Shown here in pieces: positions 6,492 through 12,092 of a stretch of 12,092 nt of DNA (position 1 is the stretch's first letter; each line of letters begins with the position of its first letter). The stretch is taken from positions 1 to 12,092 of the forward strand of contig JAFLJZ010000239.1 of NCBI GenBank assembly GCA_022712775.1. Direction: 5' to 3'. This stretch comes from Sulfurimonas sp. GTDB taxonomy: Bacteria > Campylobacterota > Campylobacteria > Campylobacterales > Sulfurimonadaceae. The notes beneath the pieces were generated by a model that worked only from the letters and a program-made list of their open reading frames with translations, was not told the DNA's origin and ran no database searches. The position numbers were made by a program, and so were the translations under genes.

Positions 6492-6806
6492 ATGAAAATT
6501 TTACTCTATCCAATGGGTGCATTATTAATGCTAACAAACTTAGGTGCATCGGATGTGTTCTATACCGACACAGCGAAGCCAATAGAAAAATCAAAATATG
6601 AACTTAGTGTTTGTAACCTTGATATTTCGCAAGAAGATAGAATTATGCCGGGAGTGACATTATCGATTCATGATGTTTCATCTGCTAATTCTGTCATAGA
6701 ATTTACTTACGCAAGAAATATTTCTAAATTTGACGGACAAAATGTATTTACTCAAGATATGCCACTTGAGAGTGCATTCTACGCACAATTTAGTTATAAA
6801 TTCTAA
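6492..6806 (+). CDS. Small secreted protein of unknown function, downstream of the riboswitch
   Basis: 104 aa from the ATG at 6492, which has GGAGAA at 6481-6486. An in-frame ATG at 6471 is less likely: it lies at the end of the hairpin without a ribosome binding site and would add polar residues before the signal peptide. Residues 1-19 form a signal peptide with probable cleavage after LGA, leaving about 85 residues. The mature part is polar and strand-rich, with one cysteine (C41). The end, SAFYAQFSYKF, alternates aromatic and small residues and finishes in phenylalanine, like the last strand of outer-membrane beta-barrels. At this length it is too small for a full monomeric barrel, so it may oligomerise, be a small periplasmic protein, or be a remnant of a larger porin. 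I do not recognise the family. Its own promoter and riboswitch suggest expression set by a cyclic dinucleotide. Confidence 0.72.
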   Translation: MKILLYPMGALLMLTNLGASDVFYTDTAKPIEKSKYELSVCNLDISQEDRIMPGVTLSIHDVSSANSVIEFTYARNISKFDGQNVFTQDMPLESAFYAQFSYKF

Positions 6807-6811
6807 GACCT

Positions 6812-6845
6812 TATTTGACAGATTATTCTCCTGGTCTGTCAAATA
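6812..6845 (+). repeat. Inverted repeat upstream of moxR, operator or terminator
   Basis: TATTTGACAGA (6812-6822) and TCTGTCAAATA (6835-6845) are a perfect 11-bp inverted repeat with a 12-base spacer; two further G-T pairs could extend the stem inward. It begins six bases after the stop of the small gene and its right arm covers the -35 region of the moxR promoter. No T-run follows, so an operator for a dimeric regulator is as plausible as a weak bidirectional terminator. Confidence 0.6.
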
Positions 6846-6857
6846 TTAACCCCAATT

Positions 6858-6866
6858 TGCTATAAT
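6858..6866 (+). promoter_or_regulatory. Extended -10 promoter of the moxR operon
   Basis: TGCTATAAT is a perfect extended -10 element. The -35 region is weak (around 6837-6843) and lies inside the right arm of the inverted repeat. Transcription would start near 6873, leaving a leader of about 24 bases with AAGG (6883-6886) as the ribosome binding site for moxR. Confidence 0.72.
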
Positions 6867-6896
6867 CCCCTTAATTTATAACAAGGTTATTTTTAT

Positions 6897-7844
6897 ATGG
6901 TTTCTAAAATACAGACAATTAAAAAAGAAGTTGCAAAAGTCGTTGTAGGTCAAGAAAGAATGATAGATGGGCTTCTCATAGCGCTTCTATGTGATGGACA
7001 TATTCTTATAGAAGGTGTACCAGGACTTGCTAAAACAACAACTGTAAATGCATTAGCTGCATCTCTTGGACTAAATTTTAAAAGAGCACAGTTTACTCCT
7101 GACTTACTTCCTGCGGATATTTTAGGTGCAGAAATTTATGATCCGAAAAACAACTCTTTTAAGATTAAAAAAGGTCCTATTTTTACGAACCTACTTTTAG
7201 CAGATGAAATTAACCGTGCACCAGCAAAAGTACAGTCTGCACTTCTTGAAGTTATGCAAGAAAGACAGGTTACCTTAGGGGACACTACCTTTAAACTCGA
7301 TCCTCCTTTCTTTGTTATGGCTACACAAAATCCAGTAGAACAAGAGGGTGTATATCAACTCCCAGAAGCACAGTTAGACCGTTTTATGTTTAAACTTGTT
7401 GTTGATTATAATACGCCAGAAGAAGAGTTAGAGATTGCAAGAAGAATCTCCAGTGGGACTTCAGAAACAATAGAAGCTGTGATTAATGCAGATGAATTAA
7501 ATGAGCTTAAAAATGCTATAAAAGAAGTTCATATTGATGAAGAAGTAGAAAAATACATGATAGAACTTGTAAATGCAACACGAACTCCAAGTGCTTATGG
7601 AATGCAAGACCTAGAAGATTATATACAGTTTGGTGCTTCACCTCGTGTTAGTATCGATATGTTCAAAGCAGTTAAAGCAATGGCCTTTATGCGTGGAAAA
7701 GACTTTGTAACTCCTGTTGATGTAGCGTATATCGCAAAAGATATTATGCGTCATCGTATAGTTCTTAGCTATGAAGCAGAGGCAGAGGGAATCACAACTG
7801 ATGAGATTATCCAGAGAGTTTTAGAGACTGTAACGATACCGTAG
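6897..7844 (+). CDS. moxR: MoxR-family AAA+ ATPase (copy B)
   Basis: 315 aa, the usual length for MoxR. Walker A is EGVPGLAKTT (residues 39-48, K46 and T47 for nucleotide). Walker B is LLLADEINRA (99-108, with D103 and E104). Sensor 1 is in MATQNP (N145), the arginine-finger region is LPEAQLDRF (R162), and sensor 2 is GASPR (R250). The C-terminal helical lid domain (about 195-315) includes the MRGKDFVTPVDV segment typical of the family. All catalytic residues expected for an active ATPase are present. MoxR proteins act in the cytoplasm as chaperone-like ATPases with VWA partners. It is the first gene of an operon with DUF58, DUF4381, VWA, VWA/TPR and BatD genes, preceded by its own strong promoter. 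No moxR gene accompanies the copy A module within the window, so this one might serve both. Confidence 0.96.
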   Translation: MVSKIQTIKKEVAKVVVGQERMIDGLLIALLCDGHILIEGVPGLAKTTTVNALAASLGLNFKRAQFTPDLLPADILGAEIYDPKNNSFKIKKGPIFTNLLLADEINRAPAKVQSALLEVMQERQVTLGDTTFKLDPPFFVMATQNPVEQEGVYQLPEAQLDRFMFKLVVDYNTPEEELEIARRISSGTSETIEAVINADELNELKNAIKEVHIDEEVEKYMIELVNATRTPSAYGMQDLEDYIQFGASPRVSIDMFKAVKAMAFMRGKDFVTPVDVAYIAKDIMRHRIVLSYEAEAEGITTDEIIQRVLETVTIP

Positions 7845-7853
7845 GTTGTAGAT

Positions 7854-8684
7854 TTGAGTAAACTGCAAAAAATACTAGTTCGTGCGAGACGACAAGTCTT
7901 TAGCGAAATGGTTGGAAACAATCCTTCTATCTTTCAGGGTGAGGGCTATGACTTTATAGAACTTCGTGAGTATATGCCAGGTGATGATATACGTCATATT
8001 GACTGGAATATTACTGCAAAAATGCAAACTCCTTTTATCAAAATATTTCGTGAAGAAAGAGAGTTAAATGTAGTTCTTGTTTCTGTCTTAAATGGAAGTG
8101 TACACTTTGGTTCTAAAAAGTTTAAACAAGAAACTATTGCCGAAATTATCGCACTTTTGAGTTTCTCTACTTTAAAAAATGGAGACTTACTTAGTTCATA
8201 TATTTTTACAGATGAGATTATTTCAAACTCAAAGCCAAGTAAAAAACTTCAACAAGTGCAAAAAAATGTAGATGAAGTTTTAGAGTTTGATGCATTGAAT
8301 AAGCAAGTAGATTTTAAAGTTATTGCAGATACTTTATACAAAAGACTTAGACGAAAATCCCTGATTTTAGTAGTAGGTGACTTTTTTGAGATTCCAGACT
8401 TTAAATTACTCGCAAAAAAACATGAAGTAGTAGCAATAATTGTGCGTGACCACTTAGAAGAAAAACCACCAGAGATGGGGTTTTCTTCTTTAGTTGATCC
8501 TGAGAGTGGAGCTACATTAGAGGGTGACTTTAACAAGTCTAGTGTAAAAGCATATGCTACAAAAGTTAAAGCACATGACCATAAACTGTATGAAACATTT
8601 AGAAAGGACCAGGTTAGATTTACAAAGATATATACTGATTCTATTGCCTCAGTTGAACTTCGTCGTCTTTTTGAGGGGAGATAA
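7854..8684 (+). CDS. DUF58 family protein with degenerate VWA metal site (copy B)
   Basis: 276 aa, TTG start at 7854 with AGG (7843-7845) eight bases upstream. The first internal ATG (residue 20) would cut conserved N-terminal residues, so TTG is preferred. The DUF58 signature is plain: ELREYMPGDDIRHIDW (36-51), then TAK and KIFREERELNV. The C-terminal half forms the VWA-like fold. The family normally has a D-x-S-x-S-M motif before F-G; here the matching stretch is VLNGSVHFG (78-86), with valine for the aspartate and asparagine for the first serine. Only the last serine (S82) remains, so MIDAS metal binding is probably lost. An aspartate in VVGDFF (D176) persists at the second site. It lies between moxR and the membrane genes, as is usual, and probably acts as a cytoplasmic partner of MoxR. 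Confidence 0.92.
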   Translation: MSKLQKILVRARRQVFSEMVGNNPSIFQGEGYDFIELREYMPGDDIRHIDWNITAKMQTPFIKIFREERELNVVLVSVLNGSVHFGSKKFKQETIAEIIALLSFSTLKNGDLLSSYIFTDEIISNSKPSKKLQQVQKNVDEVLEFDALNKQVDFKVIADTLYKRLRRKSLILVVGDFFEIPDFKLLAKKHEVVAIIVRDHLEEKPPEMGFSSLVDPESGATLEGDFNKSSVKAYATKVKAHDHKLYETFRKDQVRFTKIYTDSIASVELRRLFEGR

Positions 8685-8686
8685 TT

Positions 8687-9085
8687 ATGCAGTCTTACGA
8701 TATACCACTTCACGATATTAAACCGCTTGTAGAGATAGAAGAATATTCATTTATTTATTTAGTAACATTAAGTGGACTTGCAGTTTTATTTATGCTTGCT
8801 CTAATATATTTTGCATACCGTTTGTATAAGAAGACAAAGATAGTAAGTATGCGAAGTAAGCATAAGAAACTTCTTGATTCTCTTAGTATGAGTGAAACAA
8901 AAAATACAGCCTATGGAATTAGTATGTATGGAGTCACATTTAAAGATGATTCTCCCGAGCATCGTGAGATTTTTGATGATTTGTTTAGAAGATTAGAAGC
9001 GTATAAATACAAAAAAAGTGTAAAAAGTTTTGATAATCAAACGATACTACTCATAGAAAAATATCGAGGTATACTGAATGTTTGA
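8687..9085 (+). CDS. DUF4381-like single-pass membrane protein (copy B)
   Basis: 132 aa. A short N-terminal segment with IPLHDIKPLVEIEEYSF precedes one transmembrane helix (about 22-45), then a basic stretch and a soluble helical domain of about 85 residues. This layout, with a D-I-x-x-P-like N terminus before the helix, matches the DUF4381 proteins found between DUF58 and BatA in Bat operons. Similarity is weak and position carries much of the weight. It starts two bases after the DUF58 stop, with GGGGAG inside the end of that gene, and overlaps the BatA start by eight bases. The cytoplasmic or periplasmic side of the soluble domain cannot be fixed from sequence, although the basic residues after the helix suggest it is cytoplasmic. 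No equivalent exists in copy A. Confidence 0.7.
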   Translation: MQSYDIPLHDIKPLVEIEEYSFIYLVTLSGLAVLFMLALIYFAYRLYKKTKIVSMRSKHKKLLDSLSMSETKNTAYGISMYGVTFKDDSPEHREIFDDLFRRLEAYKYKKSVKSFDNQTILLIEKYRGILNV

Positions 9086-10019
9086 TGGGGTGCTTGATGG
9101 TATCTATTTAGAATACCCAGCAGTGCTTTTACTGGCATTTTTATTTTTATTATGTGAAGTTTTTTGTAAGATAAAGAGGACATCATTTTATTTTCCTCAT
9201 GCACAAAAGTTTATGCAAAATGCGATAATTTCATCAAAATTATTATTTATTTTTAAATGGTTTGCCATTATTGCCTTACTCGTAAGTTTAGCCTCCCCCG
9301 TGCGTGATGAGCCTTATGAGCTAGAGCCAAAAGATGGTTATGAAATAGCCTTAATCCTTGATGCCTCAAACTCTATGCAGGCACAAGGTTTTGATAGAAG
9401 TGACAAACAACTTACTCGTTTTGATGTTGTAAAAAGTATAGTACAAGATTTTATCAATGAGAGAAAAGATGATAACATTGGCTTAGTCGTATTTGGTGCA
9501 TACTCTTTTATAGCTTCCCCACTTACCTACGATGAGAGAATCTTAAATGCTATCGTTGCTCAACTTCAAATCGGAATGGCAGGAAAATATACGGCACTGT
9601 ATGAATCATTAGCCCAAGGTGTAAACCTTTTGAAAATGAGTAAATCAAAATCAAAGGTAGCTATTTTACTTACCGATGGACACTCAACTGTTGGTGTGGA
9701 TAGAATCCCCCTTGAAGTAGCCTTAGACATGGCAAAAAAAGAGGGAATTAAGGTGTATCCTATTGGAATAGGACGTGCAAATGAGTACAACCAAAAAGTG
9801 CTTTTAGCGATTGCAGAGGGAACTGGTGGAGTTGCTTTTGGAGCTTCGAGTGCAACAGAGTTAGAAGATATTTATAAAAAAATTGATGAACTAGAAAAAT
9901 CTGAAATTAAAAATGAAACCTTTAGTTATTTAAAATATTATTTTTCTTATCCACTCTCTTTAGCTTTTATATCTTTTGTTTTTTATATGTATTTGAGAAA
10001 TAAAAAAGGGCAGATATGA
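9078..10019 (+). CDS. batA: BatA-like membrane-anchored VWA-domain protein (copy B)
   Basis: 313 aa. Membrane segments lie at about 14-30 and 54-72, a VWA domain at about 88-270, and a C-terminal helix at about 290-306. The MIDAS site is intact: D95-x-S97-x-S99, T172 and D200 (LLTDG). It is the paralogue of the protein at 76-999, sharing SFIASPLTY-like and GMAGxxTA motifs and the ELEKSEIK-type stretch before the last helix. GAGG at 9066-9069 serves as ribosome binding site. It overlaps both neighbours, by eight bases upstream and four (ATGA) downstream, which indicates strict co-translation. Family knowledge: BatA works in the inner membrane with BatB, and bat operons were first linked to aerotolerance in Bacteroides, although later work in other bacteria has not always supported that. 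Confidence 0.92.
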   Translation: MFDGVLDGIYLEYPAVLLLAFLFLLCEVFCKIKRTSFYFPHAQKFMQNAIISSKLLFIFKWFAIIALLVSLASPVRDEPYELEPKDGYEIALILDASNSMQAQGFDRSDKQLTRFDVVKSIVQDFINERKDDNIGLVVFGAYSFIASPLTYDERILNAIVAQLQIGMAGKYTALYESLAQGVNLLKMSKSKSKVAILLTDGHSTVGVDRIPLEVALDMAKKEGIKVYPIGIGRANEYNQKVLLAIAEGTGGVAFGASSATELEDIYKKIDELEKSEIKNETFSYLKYYFSYPLSLAFISFVFYMYLRNKKGQI

Positions 10020-11812
10020 GTTTTTTACACCCAGAAGTTCTTTATTATTTATTGCCTGTTTTATTGATAGTTTTTGTTTATTTATTTCGAAAAAAAGAGT
10101 TAAATGATGATTTTTTTAGTCAAGAGGTTATGGAAAAGTTACGTGTAAGTAGAAATACTTTAAGTGCGAAGAAAAGAAATATTTTATTTTTTCTTGTAGG
10201 CTTTTTTATGATTCTAAGTTTAGCTGAACCTATCATCAAAGATGGAAAGGTAGAAGTAAAATCAAAAAGTGCTGATATTATGATAGCCTTAGATATTTCT
10301 GATTCTATGCTCGCTGAAGATGTCTACCCAAATCGTTTAAAACTTGCAAAGTCTAAGGCAATGGAACTTCTAAAACTAGCTCCTCATGAAAGAGTTGGAA
10401 TCGTAGCTTTTGCGAAAAATTCGTATCTTGTTTCGCCTATGAGTTTTGATCATAATTCTGTAGGTTTTTTACTTCGTCAACTCAACACAGATTCCATCAC
10501 AGAAAAAGGCACGGATTATTTATCACTTTTAAATGTAGTGCACACGACAATAAAGAAAGTCGCTAATAAAAACTTACTCATTTTAACCGATGGTGGAGAT
10601 AGTGAAGATTTTTCTGATGAAATTGCCTTTGCAAAAGAAAATAATATTGTTGTCTATATTTTAGCAATTGGTACAAAAAAAGGTGCGCCTATCAAAAAAG
10701 AAGATGGCAGATTTATTAAGTATAAAGGTGAGATTATTGTCTCAAAACTTAATGTGAATATATCTAAATTTGCTACTGCAAGTGGTGGCGTATATATAGA
10801 GGGCGTAAAATCAGATGCTGATGTTAAAGCGATGCTTAGAGAGATAGAAAAGGCAAGTGATAAGAAAGAGTTAAAGAGTGAGATTATAGAAAAGTTTATA
10901 CCGCTTTTTTATTACCCTCTTAGCTTGGCTCTTCTTTTCTTGCTTTTGGCTACGAGTTCATTACCTAGTAAAAAATTTGCAATTCCTGTTATGATATTTT
11001 TCTCTTTTTTCCTAGAACATCAAGAGCTTAGAGCAGGTCTTCTTGATTTTATGGATTTAGATGAAGCAAAAGAAGCCTATGCTTTAGAAAAGTATGAAAA
11101 AGCACAAAAAATTTATACAAAATATGCACAAGAGAATAACAATAGTAGTACCCATTATAATATAGGTAACACACTTTATAAACAACACAAGTATGATGAA
11201 GCAATGCTCTCGTATGAAAAAGCAAGTTTTGATAATAATGTATCAAATGCAAGAAATCATGCAAATATTGGAAATACTTATGTAAAACAAGGCAAAGAAA
11301 ATGCCTTGGCTAATGCTGTAGAGTCGTATGAGAAATCTTTATCAATGAAAGAAGATAAAGAAGTAAGAGAAAACCTTGAAACTGTTAAAAAAGAGATTGA
11401 GAAGCAGAAAAAAGAAGAAGAACAGAATAAAAAAGACGATAAAAAACAAGATCAAGATAACAAGGGCGATAAAAAAGATGACGATAAAAAGCCTGGAGAT
11501 AAAGAAGATCCTAAGAGTGGAGAGGAAAAAGAAAATAAGGATAATAAAGCTAAAGATTCTAAAGATAAAAAATCTAAAGATGAAAAAGATGAAAGTAAAG
11601 AAAAAGATAAACTTGACGAATTAGATAAAAAGAAAAGTGAAGATAAAAGAGATAAAGAGATTCAAGAAGAACAACAAGCCCCTGAAGAAAAGATGAGTGA
11701 TGCTGAGCAAACAAAGTGGTTAAACATGTTAAATAGTGAGCAGGGTACCTATATGTATATGTTACAGAACAATAAATCTAATGAGGAAAATGAAAATGAC
11801 AAACCTTGGTAA
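10016..11812 (+). CDS. BatB-BatC fusion: VWA domain, TPR domain and long charged tail (copy B)
   Basis: 598 aa. Membrane segments at about 8-24 and 55-72 precede a VWA domain (about 86-280) with a complete MIDAS site (D93-x-S95-x-S97, T166, D192). Two helices (about 298-314 and 321-334) then lead into TPR units (about 343-447), with clear THYNIGNTLYKQHKYDEAMLSYEKA and HANIGNTYVKQ repeats. Residues about 452-562 are almost entirely K, D and E, probably a flexible periplasmic linker. After this come a short ordered block (WLNMLNSEQGTYMYML) and a terminal DKPW. The tail is much longer than in the copy A paralogue, which accounts for most of the size difference. The start has AAGGG at 10006-10010 and an ATGA overlap with batA; the stop overlaps the next gene. 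BatB and BatC are separate proteins in Bacteroides and Leptospira, so the fusion is notable but easily explained. Confidence 0.92.
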   Translation: MSFLHPEVLYYLLPVLLIVFVYLFRKKELNDDFFSQEVMEKLRVSRNTLSAKKRNILFFLVGFFMILSLAEPIIKDGKVEVKSKSADIMIALDISDSMLAEDVYPNRLKLAKSKAMELLKLAPHERVGIVAFAKNSYLVSPMSFDHNSVGFLLRQLNTDSITEKGTDYLSLLNVVHTTIKKVANKNLLILTDGGDSEDFSDEIAFAKENNIVVYILAIGTKKGAPIKKEDGRFIKYKGEIIVSKLNVNISKFATASGGVYIEGVKSDADVKAMLREIEKASDKKELKSEIIEKFIPLFYYPLSLALLFLLLATSSLPSKKFAIPVMIFFSFFLEHQELRAGLLDFMDLDEAKEAYALEKYEKAQKIYTKYAQENNNSSTHYNIGNTLYKQHKYDEAMLSYEKASFDNNVSNARNHANIGNTYVKQGKENALANAVESYEKSLSMKEDKEVRENLETVKKEIEKQKKEEEQNKKDDKKQDQDNKGDKKDDDKKPGDKEDPKSGEEKENKDNKAKDSKDKKSKDEKDESKEKDKLDELDKKKSEDKRDKEIQEEQQAPEEKMSDAEQTKWLNMLNSEQGTYMYMLQNNKSNEENENDKPW

Positions 11813-12092
11813 AATATTTTATACACTTATACTATTTCCTTTATCTATTTATGCGAGTGTAAGTGCGAGTGTAGATACTCAAAATGTACAAGTTGGTGAG
11901 CTTGTGACATATAGTTTAAGTTTATCAGGTGAAGATATAGAGAAGCCAAATATTTATACTCTTTGTGGTGAAAATATAGTTTCTACAGGTTCTAGTAAAA
12001 ATATTAAGTTTGTTAATGGTGACTATACATCTACGTATGTGCTTTCGTATAGTTTTGTAGCGAAGAAAACATGTACGATTACCTCAAAAGAA
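11796..12092 (+). CDS. batD: BatD, N-terminal part, cut by the window end
   Basis: 99 codons are visible, open to the window edge. The ATG at 11796 is eight bases after AGGA (11784-11787 region); an in-frame ATG at 11790 is too close to that site. Residues 1-20 form a signal peptide (hydrophobic core IFYTLILFPLSIYA). The mature part opens with SVSASVDTQNVQVGELVTY, very close to the classic BatD opening where a V-D strand precedes V-x-x-G-E-x-V. The rest alternates as a beta-sandwich. It overlaps the BatB-BatC gene by 17 bases, in the same way that the copy A BatD-like gene overlaps its VWA-TPR gene. BatD is normally an inner-membrane-anchored periplasmic protein; the anchor lies beyond the window. 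Confidence 0.85.
   Translation, partial: MTNLGKIFYTLILFPLSIYASVSASVDTQNVQVGELVTYSLSLSGEDIEKPNIYTLCGENIVSTGSSKNIKFVNGDYTSTYVLSYSFVAKKTCTITSKE

Noticed and set aside
8249..8713. Open frame of 154 codons on the - strand opposite DUF58
   Set aside because: It is antisense to a clearly conserved DUF58 gene, its translation is serine/threonine-rich and low in recognisable structure, and it has no fitting ribosome binding site or partner gene.
11376..11624. Open frame of 82 codons on the + strand inside the charged tail of the copy B VWA-TPR gene
   Set aside because: It is the frame-shifted reading of the A-rich Lys/Asp/Glu repeat, giving an almost pure K/I/R peptide; this is a composition artefact.

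Overview
The window looks like a chromosomal segment from a marine or sulfur-cycling Campylobacterota (Sulfurimonas/Arcobacter-like). The evidence is very low GC, lysine- and isoleucine-rich proteins, short TGNTATAAT-type promoters, and a MoxR-DUF58-DUF4381-VWA-VWA/TPR-BatD gene order. The assignment is by style and gene content only, not by a database search. Every supported gene lies on the + strand, and the coding sequence is tightly packed with overlapping stops and starts.

Region 1 (76-3459) is a three-gene Bat-like module, copy A: a membrane-anchored VWA protein (BatA type), a VWA protein fused to a TPR domain (BatB plus BatC type), and a short BatD-like protein with a signal peptide and one membrane anchor. 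No moxR or DUF58 gene precedes it inside the window. Region 2 (3483-6237) encodes three consecutive lipoproteins: a CsgG/LpoB-like protein with C-terminal TPR-like helices, an LPP20/FlgP-like protein, and a third lipoprotein of unrecognised family.

Region 3 (6238-6896) is the most unusual part. An extended -10 promoter is followed by a sequence that folds as a class I cyclic-di-GMP (GEMM) riboswitch. Next come a long 16-bp hairpin and a single small secreted-protein gene (104 aa) of unknown function. A second extended -10 promoter, overlapped by a near-perfect inverted repeat, then leads into region 4.

Region 4 (6897 to the window end) is the full Bat operon, copy B: moxR, DUF58, a DUF4381-like membrane protein, BatA, a BatB/BatC fusion, and the start of batD, which is cut by the window edge. 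In the established picture of these families, the MoxR AAA+ ATPase works in the cytoplasm with DUF58, while the VWA, TPR and BatD parts form a membrane/periplasmic assembly. Such systems are linked to envelope stress, oxygen tolerance or chaperone-like maturation, but the exact biochemical role is not settled.

The two Bat modules flank envelope lipoproteins and a second-messenger-controlled secreted protein, so the whole window is devoted to envelope biology. Whether copy A borrows the MoxR/DUF58 of copy B, and whether the riboswitch gene belongs to the same functional unit, are inferences.
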